From an uncultured bacterium (GTDB lineage Bacteria > Cyanobacteriota > Vampirovibrionia > Gastranaerophilales > Gastranaerophilaceae), in the NCBI GenBank assembly GCA_947428835.1, contig CANENE010000002.1:80901-144900 (forward strand): a stretch of 64,000 nucleotides of DNA, in the 5' to 3' direction. This document shows positions 1 to 7,656 of the stretch, one piece after another; position 1 is the first letter of the stretch, and the number at the start of each line of letters is the position of its first letter. The position numbers were made by a program, and so were the translations under genes. The notes under the pieces were generated by a model. It was not told the DNA's origin. It made no database searches and was given only the letters and a program-made list of their open reading frames with translations.

Positions 1-2387
1 ACATTGCAATATGCACTTTGGGCAATATTTGAATTTGCTTCAAATTTAACGTCATTAACTTTAGCAAGTCTATTCAAATACGGAATAATTTGGCTATACA
101 AGTCTTCATTCTTATCTATCACAATATCAATTTTTGATGATAATGGAATATTAAATTCGGCTCTAACGTTTCTTAAGGCTTTAATTGTTTCAAAAACGGT
201 TTCCATTTTTTTGGCATCAGTTTTAAATTCAAAACTTCCCTGATATTTTGGATAAACCGCTTTTAAAATACCTACAGAATTTCTTTTGATTGGCATTTTT
301 TGCCAAATAGCTTCTGTTATATGGGGCATAATCGGATGTAGCAATCTTAAAAAGCCTTCTAAAACATAGACTAAAACTTTTTCATTTTTTTCAATTTTAG
401 AAAGTTCTACATACCAATCGCAGTATTTGCTTCTGAAGAAATCATATAAAATAGCTGCAACTTCGCCTATTCTATAGTTTTCAAGATTTTCATTTATAAG
501 TTTTGCAGTTTCATTGAATTCATTTAAAATCCATTTATCTGCTATTGTAAGGTCTCCAAGGTCACTTGGCGATTTTATGCTATCAAAATCAAATGAATTT
601 TCATTTTCAACATTCATTAAAACAAACCTTGAAGCGTTCCAAATCTTATTTGCAAAGTTTCTTCCAAATTCAAATTTTTCATCGCTGATTTTGATATCTT
701 GTCCGCCATAGGTGCAAAGATATGTAAGAGTGAATCTAAGCGCATCACAGCCGTATTTTTCAATTAAATCTACAGGGTCAATGGTGTTGCCTTTTGATTT
801 TGACATTTTTTGACCGTGTTCGTCTCTAATTAGGCCGTGGATATAGACAGTTGAAAATGGAGCCTTTTTAGTAAATTCAAGGCCCATAGTAATCATTCTT
901 GCAACCCAGAAAAAGATAATATCAAACCCTGTAACAAGTGTGGATGTCGGATAAAACTTTTTAAAATCAGGATGATTTGTATCGGGCCAGCCCATAGTTT
1001 CAAAAGGCCAAAGTCCTGAAGAAAACCAAGTATCAAGAACATCTGTATCTTGTGTGTAATTATCAGGGTCGGGATTTTCAAGGGCGACTATCATTTCACC
1101 TGTTTCATTATGATAATAAGCGGGAATTTGATGACCCCACCACAATTGTCTTGAGATGCACCAATCGCGGATATTTTCCATCCACATCAAATAATTCTTT
1201 TCCCAGCGTTCGGGGATGAATTTAATAGTACCATTTTTAACGGCTTCTATTGCAGGTTTTGCAAGAGGTTCCATTTTTACAAACCATTGAGTAGATAGCA
1301 ATGGCTCAATTGTTGTATTGCATCTTTGGCATTTGCCAACGTTATGAACATGGGGTGTGATTTTAACTAAGACCTGATTTAATTCAAGCAATTCAACTGT
1401 TTTTTTGCGGGCTTCTTCTCTTGTTAAGCCTTGAAGCTCTTTTGGAACGTATTCGTTTTTCATCATACAGCCGCATTCATTAATAACTTTGATTTGAGGC
1501 AAGTTATGACGAAGACCGACTTCAAAGTCATTTGGATCATGGGCAGGAGTGATTTTTAGCGCTCCCGTTCCAAAAGATTTATCTACATAATCGTCTGCAA
1601 TAATTGGAATAGCGCGGCCGGTGAGCGGCATAACGCACATTTTGCCGATTAAATCTTTATATTTATAATCAGTTGGGTTTACTGCAATTGCAACGTCGCC
1701 AAACATTGTTTCAGGGCGAGTTGTAGCGATGACTATTGCTCCCATATCATCTTTAAGAGCGTATGAAATTTCCCAAAGATTTCCATCTTCTGTTTCATAG
1801 TTTGTTTCGATATCAGAAATTGCACTTTGACATCTCGGGCACCAATTTACAATATAGCTCCCTTTATAGATTAAGCCTTTATTGTATAAATCTACAAAGA
1901 CTTTTTTAACGGCAGCAGAGCATCCCTCATCTAGTGTGAAGCGCTTTCTTGACATATCAAAGCTTGCGCCTAAAAGCTTACATTGTTCTAAAATTCTATC
2001 TTTATGCTGGTTTGCCCAATCCCACGTTTTTTCAAGAAACTTTTCTCTTCCAAGATCGTGGCGGCTGATACCTTCTTTTGCTAAATTCTTTTCAACGACG
2101 TTTTGAGTTGCAATTCCGGCATGGTCGCAGCCCGGCATCCAAAGAGTCTCTTTTTGAAGCATTCTATTATAGCGGACTAAAATATCCTGCAAGGTTTCGT
2201 CAAGAGCGTGGCCCATATGCAGGACACCCGTTACATTTGGAGGCGGAATAACAATTGAATAAGGTTCTTTATCGCTATTTGAATCAGCCTTGAAGCAGTT
2301 ATTATCTTCCCAAAATTTATAGGTTTCGCTTTCTATTTTCCTTGCTTCATAGGTTGTATTTAATTCGTTTTCAATATCAGCTGTCAT
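1..2387 (-). CDS. valS: Valine--tRNA ligase (3' end cut off by window edge)
   Basis: Class I aminoacyl-tRNA synthetase that charges tRNA-Val in the cytoplasm. The frame is open from the ATG at 2385-2387 to base 1, giving 795 codons; ValS is usually about 880-950 residues, so only the C-terminal tRNA-binding/coiled-coil part is missing. Visible signatures are PPPNVTGVLHMGH (HIGH-type motif, residues 48-60), KMSKS in GQKMSKSKGNT near residue 526, an editing (CP1) domain with TTRPETMFGDVA, and the Cys pairs CPRC and CQRC typical of zinc-binding knuckles. An AAAGGA ribosome site lies just upstream of the start. It diverges from the TolC-like gene. Identity is certain; the other end lies outside the window. 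Confidence 0.97.
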   Translation of the reverse strand, partial: MTADIENELNTTYEARKIESETYKFWEDNNCFKADSNSDKEPYSIVIPPPNVTGVLHMGHALDETLQDILVRYNRMLQKETLWMPGCDHAGIATQNVVEKNLAKEGISRHDLGREKFLEKTWDWANQHKDRILEQCKLLGASFDMSRKRFTLDEGCSAAVKKVFVDLYNKGLIYKGSYIVNWCPRCQSAISDIETNYETEDGNLWEISYALKDDMGAIVIATTRPETMFGDVAIAVNPTDYKYKDLIGKMCVMPLTGRAIPIIADDYVDKSFGTGALKITPAHDPNDFEVGLRHNLPQIKVINECGCMMKNEYVPKELQGLTREEARKKTVELLELNQVLVKITPHVHNVGKCQRCNTTIEPLLSTQWFVKMEPLAKPAIEAVKNGTIKFIPERWEKNYLMWMENIRDWCISRQLWWGHQIPAYYHNETGEMIVALENPDPDNYTQDTDVLDTWFSSGLWPFETMGWPDTNHPDFKKFYPTSTLVTGFDIIFFWVARMITMGLEFTKKAPFSTVYIHGLIRDEHGQKMSKSKGNTIDPVDLIEKYGCDALRFTLTYLCTYGGQDIKISDEKFEFGRNFANKIWNASRFVLMNVENENSFDFDSIKSPSDLGDLTIADKWILNEFNETAKLINENLENYRIGEVAAILYDFFRSKYCDWYVELSKIEKNEKVLVYVLEGFLRLLHPIMPHITEAIWQKMPIKRNSVGILKAVYPKYQGSFEFKTDAKKMETVFETIKALRNVRAEFNIPLSSKIDIVIDKNEDLYSQIIPYLNRLAKVNDVKFEANSNIAQSAYCN

Positions 2388-2493
2388 ATTTTAGTCCTTT
2401 TAAAATTTAAAATGTCTATAATTTTAATTTATCACAAAAGTATTAGCCGATAAAGTTATTATTAATAACATTTGGATTATATAAAATGTTTGA

Positions 2494-3957
2494 ATGCCAA
2501 AGGTATTATTCATATGTTTAATATTTATGTGTATGAACGCTTTTTGTGAGGAAGAGCTGTTTGAAAATCCTATTGAATTTAATAAAAAAGTAAATAATCA
2601 AGCGCCAAAATTTACGTGCTCTTTAAATGAATTTTGTGAAAAATTCATAGAAAATATAGATGTGGAAAAATTTATAAAACAGGAAATTGAAAATGATTAT
2701 GTGGTTGTAAGCTTAGATGAATGTATTAGAATTGCAATGCTGAATAATTTTGATATTGCAATAAAAGATAAAGAGTTTTTAAGTTCAAAATATGAATATC
2801 AAAATGCTCTATCTAAATTTCTTCCGATATTAAATACAACGAGCTATATTGCAGATTATAGCGGTCAAATTTTGGTCGGCGGAGTATTAAGAGATACATT
2901 CCATGAAACTGCAATATCAGTCAATATCACAGCTGAACATGAACTAACCAAAGGGGGACAGCAGATTTTTGAAGCAAAGGCAAAAAAATACTTTCAAAGG
3001 GCACAAAAACATAACTTGAATTTTACAAAGGCTGAAACTGTTTATTTAACTTGCAAATATTATTATGAAATGCTTTTAGCTAAGATTAACATTGAGATTT
3101 ATTTAAGAAACCTGATTGAAAGAAATGCGCAGCTAACTTATGCAATTAACCTTGAGAAATCCGGATTTGGAACAAAATTCGATGTAATTCGCTCGGAAAA
3201 TGAAGTAGCACAGGCAAAAGTTAACTTGCTTACCGCTTTAAATGAATTTAGATTATCTCAAACAAGAGTTGCAAATTTAATCGGAATTGATGTTGAAACC
3301 GCTCTTATGCCTTTTGAAGATGAGATAAATGTACTTAAACTTGTAGATGAAAATGTTGAACTTGTTGAGCTTTTTAAAAGTGCAAAAAACTTTAGACAAG
3401 ACCTCAAAGCATACGAAGATATAATTGCTATGGAAAAGCAGATTAAGTATTCTTATGTAACGGAATTTGTTCCAAGGCCTATGATTAATTATCAGGAGCA
3501 ATTTCAAGGAACGCTTAATCATTCGGTTCGACCGAATTATATTTTAGCTGCTTACTTATCCTGGCAGCCCGGGGAAAATTTGGGAGTCGGGACAATAACC
3601 AAAATCAAAGCACAAAAAGAAAAGATTAATGCAAAAAGACTTGAATATGAAAATGCTTTTAGAGATATTAAAGAAAAAATAGTTGCAAGTCTTTCTACAA
3701 CGAATTTCAATAAAAAGCAAATTGATGTTACAAAAGACAGACTTGACTATTCAAAAGAAAGTATTAATCTTGCAGTAATGCGTTTTAACAATGGAAAAGG
3801 AATTTTATTGGATGTTATAGAAGCACAAGGGCAAATGACAGAAGCGAGAGTTGAATATGTAAGAGCAATTATAAAATATAATATTTCTCAAACAGAATTA
3901 TTATTTAATAGCGGCATAATTGATGAAGAAACGATAATAAAAAACTATCACCCATAG
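2494..3957 (+). CDS. TolC-family outer-membrane efflux protein
   Basis: Outer-membrane channel of the TolC/OEP family, expected to form a trimeric beta-barrel with a periplasmic helical tunnel and to work with an inner-membrane exporter that is not present nearby. It has 487 residues with an N-terminal signal peptide (about residues 1-18, hydrophobic, ending NAFC). The body shows the two OEP-type repeats: VSLDECIRIAMLNNFDIAIK near residue 72, and long amphipathic helices such as TKFDVIRSENEVAQAKVNLL and ILLDVIEAQGQMTEARVEY. A stop codon sits immediately before the ATG, so the start cannot be further upstream with ATG. No Shine-Dalgarno is visible and a TATAAA lies 8 nt before the ATG. The family call is firm; the substrate is unknown. 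Confidence 0.85.
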   Translation: MPKVLFICLIFMCMNAFCEEELFENPIEFNKKVNNQAPKFTCSLNEFCEKFIENIDVEKFIKQEIENDYVVVSLDECIRIAMLNNFDIAIKDKEFLSSKYEYQNALSKFLPILNTTSYIADYSGQILVGGVLRDTFHETAISVNITAEHELTKGGQQIFEAKAKKYFQRAQKHNLNFTKAETVYLTCKYYYEMLLAKINIEIYLRNLIERNAQLTYAINLEKSGFGTKFDVIRSENEVAQAKVNLLTALNEFRLSQTRVANLIGIDVETALMPFEDEINVLKLVDENVELVELFKSAKNFRQDLKAYEDIIAMEKQIKYSYVTEFVPRPMINYQEQFQGTLNHSVRPNYILAAYLSWQPGENLGVGTITKIKAQKEKINAKRLEYENAFRDIKEKIVASLSTTNFNKKQIDVTKDRLDYSKESINLAVMRFNNGKGILLDVIEAQGQMTEARVEYVRAIIKYNISQTELLFNSGIIDEETIIKNYHP

Positions 3958-3979
3958 TACCTATAAAACATATAAAGAC

Positions 3980-4008
3980 TTGCAAAAGTCTAAAAAATTC
4001 TATATACT
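3980..4008 (+). promoter_or_regulatory. Predicted sigma-70 promoter of the ferredoxin gene
   Basis: TTGCAA (3980-3985), a 17-nt spacer, then TATACT (4003-4008). The predicted start point is about 4015, some 27 nt before the ferredoxin ATG. The -10 box matches consensus at five of six positions and the -35 at four of six. This is a by-eye call in AT-rich DNA. Confidence 0.45.
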
Positions 4009-4041
4009 TTATTATGGTTATCGTTTTTAAGGAGATAATAA

Positions 4042-4221
4042 ATGAAAGTTATTATAGAAGAAGGTTGTATCGGATGCGGCGCTTGCGAATCATTTTGCGC
4101 AGATGTATTTAAAGTTGAAGATGTTTGTGTTGTAAATGAAGCAAATATTGCAGGAAACGAAGATTGCGTTAAAGATGCTGTTGATGCTTGTCCTGTAAGT
4201 GTTATTAAAATCAGCGAATAA
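4042..4221 (+). CDS. Single-cluster 4Fe-4S ferredoxin
   Basis: Small 59-residue electron carrier. C9, C12, C15 and C50 (CIGCGAC...DACP) match the ligands of one [4Fe-4S] cluster. C19 and C42 fall where Thermotoga-type single-cluster ferredoxins carry a disulfide, and the length matches that subfamily. The start is an ATG preceded by a strong AAGGAGAT at about 4029-4036. It is probably a monocistronic gene, with its own predicted promoter and a terminator immediately downstream. Its redox partners are not in the window. The family is clear; the specific role (pyruvate:ferredoxin, hydrogenase or other) cannot be told from sequence here. Confidence 0.9.
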   Translation: MKVIIEEGCIGCGACESFCADVFKVEDVCVVNEANIAGNEDCVKDAVDACPVSVIKISE

Positions 4222-4237
4222 TATAAACTAAGTTTTA

Positions 4238-4274
4238 AAAAGCGCGCTTTTTGTTTTAGGCAAGGCGCGCTTTT
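4238..4274. terminator. Bidirectional intrinsic terminator
   Basis: AAAAGCGCGC (4238-4247) pairs exactly with GCGCGCTTTT (4265-4274) around a 17-nt loop. The A-run on one side and T-run on the other let it serve both the ferredoxin gene (plus) and the orphan gene ending at 4289 (minus). Confidence 0.8.
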
Positions 4275-4288
4275 GTATTTCAATGTAT

Positions 4289-5425
4289 TTATACTTCTAT
4301 ATTATCTGCAGTTGCCTTTGTGAGCAATTTTGCACCTGCTTTTGCAACCTGACCCATTGCAAGGCTGAATATCATTGCAGGCGCTCCTGTTATGCATTTC
4401 AGAGTCATAATGACGTTACAGCCAAGAGTCCCTAATAAGGGAATTCCTATATTTGTTACAATTGATTTTCTTTCCTGTTTATCTTTCGTTAGGGCAACTG
4501 TTACACCAAGACCAATAGTAGACATTATAATGGTCAACATATCGGTTGGGGCGGAGCCTGCATTTATATCTCTTAGTTTTGGAATTAGATTTGCTGCTGT
4601 TTTTCTTCTTATGTTATTGAATTTTTCAAGTGATTGGGTAAGCTCTTTGCTTATTTCGCCATCTAATTTAATATCTTGCGTTAAATCTTGTACGGAAGTT
4701 AAATTTGTAATTTTACCATCTGCAATATTAGATTTTGTAACTTTGGAAAATAAATCTTTGGCTCTGTCGATAGTTTTTCCTTCTTTCAAAAGTCCTTTTG
4801 TCACTCTGTTTTTTTGCAGAGTTTCAAGAATTTCACTATTTAAAGAATTAAATATATCATCATAGTTTTTAATATGACTTAAATCAACACCTTCTTTAGA
4901 AGCGAGTTCCTGCAGTTCTTTTAAGGCTTTTGTGTAATCACCTTGAAAACAAGTTTTAGCACCTTTTCTATATACATTTGTAATCCATTGTCCAAATCGG
5001 TCAATATTGCTTAAAATCGGCACATTTTTTGTCTTTTGGGCAATATATTTATCCCAAACATCATCTTTTATGTTATTGATGTTGCTCCAAACGTTTCCAA
5101 CAGAATCAAGTATTTTTGAATCTTTCAGAGAAAATTCATCTGCTTTTTTTAATAACTTAGAAAAGTCGCCGTGTTTATTTTTAAATACCGCCCCCAAAAC
5201 AGCAGCCGTTGATATTGCAACAGTTGTTCCTATGGCGATTTTCTTTAACCTTTTTTTCTTTTTTTCATGTTTATCATTGACATTATAATATTGGGTTTTA
5301 TTTTGAGGTGTATATGTATCTTTATTGGCATACGCAAAAGCCAGGTATGCCTTGTTTTGACTAAATGCCGGCATACTTTTACTTGCAGCAGATGATGAAT
5401 TTGATACAGAAACATCGCTAATCAT
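4289..5425 (-). CDS. Orphan membrane-associated protein, 378 aa
   Basis: Not recognised. The N-terminus is Ser/Asn-rich and looks disordered (residues 1-50). It is followed by a very basic run (KHEKKKKRLKK, about 53-63) and a hydrophobic, small-residue segment (AIGTTVAISTAAVLGAVF, about 64-82). A long, mainly helical charged region (about 85-285) leads to a hydrophobic C-terminal third (about 290-365) with two or three possible membrane helices (DMLTIIMSTIGLGVTVAL; IGIPLLGTLGCNVIMTL; GAPAMIFSLAMG). There is no classical signal peptide and no enzyme motif. Coding character is good and the 3' end abuts a bidirectional terminator. It resembles in style the orphan proteins at 27022 and 54954. Function unknown. 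Confidence 0.6.
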   Translation of the reverse strand: MISDVSVSNSSSAASKSMPAFSQNKAYLAFAYANKDTYTPQNKTQYYNVNDKHEKKKKRLKKIAIGTTVAISTAAVLGAVFKNKHGDFSKLLKKADEFSLKDSKILDSVGNVWSNINNIKDDVWDKYIAQKTKNVPILSNIDRFGQWITNVYRKGAKTCFQGDYTKALKELQELASKEGVDLSHIKNYDDIFNSLNSEILETLQKNRVTKGLLKEGKTIDRAKDLFSKVTKSNIADGKITNLTSVQDLTQDIKLDGEISKELTQSLEKFNNIRRKTAANLIPKLRDINAGSAPTDMLTIIMSTIGLGVTVALTKDKQERKSIVTNIGIPLLGTLGCNVIMTLKCITGAPAMIFSLAMGQVAKAGAKLLTKATADNIEV

Positions 5426-5472
5426 ATTTAAATAAAAACAAAAAGGTGTTTAAAATTGCTCTTTTATTTATG

Positions 5473-6597
5473 TTATGCTCTTTTTTTCTTTTTTGATTTT
5501 TTTGTATTTGCCTGAGCTTTGAGTTCGCCTTTTGCATTATCAATAGAGTATTTTGCAAGTGGTTTTTTGGTTCTTCTGTCGTAGAAAACCAGCCAGTGTT
5601 TTGCCTTTTTATCCGTTACTGCAAAAGATAATTTACCAATTACCCTATCTCCGGGGCTTATTGTTTTAAACCATAATGAGGTATCTCCAAAAGGGCTTGG
5701 AGAAAAATTTTGGCCTGTGTTTGAAATAAGGGCTATATCAAAAGTTGAAAAAGAATGTTTTGTGTAATTATCAATTCCGAGATTTATGCTTATTGTATTT
5801 TCAATTCCAAAAGGGTCTTTTTCAAGTTTTATATCATTAAATCTGACATTTAAACCATCCAATAAGAGCTCTTCTTGTTTAAATGCTTCTTTTGAAAAAA
5901 CAGGCATTTCAATGGCTTCGTCAATTTTTATTTTTAATTCGTCCCCGGGAGATAGCATAAAGCCTTTGCCTTTTTTGACTACTGCGGCAGTTAGACCTAT
6001 GACGCCACCTATGGCGGCACCGCCTGCCAATGTATATCCGTTTGAAGCAATTGCAGCGCCAAGACCAAGAGTATTTAGTGCAAAAAATCCGCCTGCAACA
6101 CCTCCAAGTAAAGTATAGCCTGCATGATGTGCAACGGTTTTGGCGACTCCTTTAACTGCGCTATCTTTGGTGGATAGTGATGCTTGAATTGGAATTTGTC
6201 TGCCATCGGGGGTTACCATATAGTCAAAATTTACATTAACCCAGCCGTCGCGGCCATTGTTTTTGGGCTTGCCGATTACCTGAATTACACCATGGACAAT
6301 GGTTCCGCTTGGAATTATTATTCCTTTTTCGTTTTCGACATCTTGGGTAACTTCAGAAAAAAATTCATCACCTTCCACGCTGAAGCCCGAGCTTAAAACC
6401 TGAGAAACTGTAAGATTAATTACATCGTGGTGATCGATTTTTTCAACTTCGCCTGTAAAAAGATTATTTTGAACAGGTGTTTTGATTTCACCCTTTTCAA
6501 TACGGCCTGATATTGGAGCAGATAAGGCGAAATTTGCGTTTAGAAAAAACGCAAGTAAAATTGTTGAAAATATTTTTTTGAAATTTCTATACTGCAT
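5473..6597 (-). CDS. Secreted orphan protein with glycine-zipper segment, 374 aa
   Basis: Probable exported protein of unknown function. A signal peptide is visible at residues 1-27 (ILLAFFLNANFALSA, cleavage after ALSA). A beta-rich region follows with EKGIIIPSGTIVHGVIQ and VNVNFDYMVTPDGRQIPIQ, a pattern reminiscent of the outer domain of TrbI/VirB10-like proteins. Next comes a Gly/Ala-rich hydrophobic stretch (about 160-210, AGYTLLGGVAGGFFAL and AGGAAIGGVIGLTAAVV) that looks like a glycine zipper, and a C-terminal beta-rich domain ending in a Lys-rich tail (KKSKKKKRA). The VirB10 resemblance is weak and no conjugation genes are nearby. No Shine-Dalgarno precedes the ATG; a TATAAT lies seven bases upstream of it. 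Confidence 0.65.
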   Translation of the reverse strand: MQYRNFKKIFSTILLAFFLNANFALSAPISGRIEKGEIKTPVQNNLFTGEVEKIDHHDVINLTVSQVLSSGFSVEGDEFFSEVTQDVENEKGIIIPSGTIVHGVIQVIGKPKNNGRDGWVNVNFDYMVTPDGRQIPIQASLSTKDSAVKGVAKTVAHHAGYTLLGGVAGGFFALNTLGLGAAIASNGYTLAGGAAIGGVIGLTAAVVKKGKGFMLSPGDELKIKIDEAIEMPVFSKEAFKQEELLLDGLNVRFNDIKLEKDPFGIENTISINLGIDNYTKHSFSTFDIALISNTGQNFSPSPFGDTSLWFKTISPGDRVIGKLSFAVTDKKAKHWLVFYDRRTKKPLAKYSIDNAKGELKAQANTKKSKKKKRA

Positions 6598-6664
6598 AGC
6601 AAATATTATAAACTTATATTTCTAAAAAATGAATATTTATTGGTATTTTTTAGTATTTTTAATC

Positions 6665-6670
6665 TATAAT
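6665..6670 (+). promoter_or_regulatory. Candidate -10 box for the HIT gene
   Basis: A perfect TATAAT lies 31 nt before the HIT start codon. The best -35 candidate is TTGGTA at 6640-6645 with a long 19-nt spacer, so only the -10 element is reasonably supported. Confidence 0.3.
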
Positions 6671-6701
6671 TTAAGTATAACATTAAAGGAGAAAAAGAAA
6701 A

Positions 6702-7007
6702 ATGGATTGTGTTTTTTGTAAGATTCTAAATAAGCAAATCCCATCAAAATTTGTTTATGAAGATGAGTATTGTTTTGCGATTAATGATATTAACCCAAAA
6801 GCTAAAACCCATATTCTTGTTATTCCAAAAGAACATATTGTTTCACTGAATGAAGTAAAGGATTTTGAGCTTGTTAAAAATCTTTTTGTTGCAATAAAAA
6901 ATATTACAAAAGAACAAAATATTCCTGCTTTTAAGACTCATATTAATACAGGGCGTGCTGCAGGACAGGAAGTTGACCACCTTCACATTCATATTCTTGC
7001 AAATTAA
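6702..7007 (+). CDS. HIT-family nucleotide-binding protein
   Basis: Histidine-triad protein of the Hint branch, a purine nucleoside phosphoramidase or nucleotidyl hydrolase. The N-terminus CVFCKILNKQIPSKFVYEDE is the usual Hint opening (CxxC zinc pair C3/C6). The catalytic triad is H93-x-H95-x-H97 in VDHLHIHIL at the very C-terminus, and INTGRAAGQEVDH precedes it as in Hint proteins. At 101 residues it is slightly shorter than the typical 110-115. Start chosen at the ATG preceded by AAAGGAGAAA. The next gene (5-FTHF cyclo-ligase) begins 3 nt after its stop, so the two are co-transcribed. Confidence 0.93.
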   Translation: MDCVFCKILNKQIPSKFVYEDEYCFAINDINPKAKTHILVIPKEHIVSLNEVKDFELVKNLFVAIKNITKEQNIPAFKTHINTGRAAGQEVDHLHIHILAN

Positions 7008-7010
7008 ATT

Positions 7011-7568
7011 ATGATTACAACAGTCAAAACAAAAGAATATTTAAGAAAACAAGCGCTTGAAATAAGAAAAAATCTTGCTTTAAGTGGCAAATTAGATTTG
7101 ATTTCATCTGAAATTGTATCTAAAATATCAGCTTGCAGGGAATTTGAGGTGTCTCAAAATATCGCTTTTTATTATCCGATTAAAAATGAAATCAATTTAC
7201 TTGCTCTTTTAAAACAAAGGGATAAAAATTTCTATTTTCCAAGGTGTATCGGCTCTAAAATGGAATTTGCAAAATATGAAAAAAATTCTCTCGAAGTTGG
7301 AAAATTTGGAATAATGGAGCCTAAAAATAAAGCTATTGAGCCAAAAGAGATAGATTTTCTTTTAGTTCCTGCTTTAGCTGCTAATTCAAAAGGATATAGG
7401 CTTGGCTGGGGCAAGGGATATTATGATAGATTTATATGTCAAAATGAGCTTAAAGCTAAAAAAGCAATAGTTATACCATCATATAATCTGACAGATGAAT
7501 TTATTCAAGATGATTTTGATGAAAAATCAGATATGATTATAACCGAAAAAGCAATTTATAGAATATAA
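7011..7568 (+). CDS. 5-formyltetrahydrofolate cyclo-ligase
   Basis: ATP-dependent conversion of 5-formyl-THF to 5,10-methenyl-THF, salvaging folate in the cytoplasm. The 185-residue length is typical. The N-terminal helix with KEYLRKQALEIRK and the family hallmark GYRLGWGKGYYDRF (near residue 126-139, ATP/phosphate-binding loop) are visible, with PALAANSKG just before it. It is translationally close to the HIT gene upstream. The family is often named YgfA or Fau in Escherichia coli; no symbol is given because naming varies. Confidence 0.93.
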   Translation: MITTVKTKEYLRKQALEIRKNLALSGKLDLISSEIVSKISACREFEVSQNIAFYYPIKNEINLLALLKQRDKNFYFPRCIGSKMEFAKYEKNSLEVGKFGIMEPKNKAIEPKEIDFLLVPALAANSKGYRLGWGKGYYDRFICQNELKAKKAIVIPSYNLTDEFIQDDFDEKSDMIITEKAIYRI

Positions 7569-7656
7569 ATATAGATTATTTAAAATTTGCTAAAAAAGAA
7601 AAAATAATTTACAATCAGTTTATGAAGTTTATCAGTGTAAAGCTAGGAAAAAAACT

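Noticed and set aside
4392-4865. 157-codon plus-strand frame opposite the 378-aa orphan
   Set aside because: It is the antisense shadow of the orphan gene, with no ribosome site or family motif.
5473-6597. VirB10/TrbI conjugation component
   Set aside because: Only a loose beta-region resemblance; no other conjugation genes are present, so it is kept as an exported orphan.
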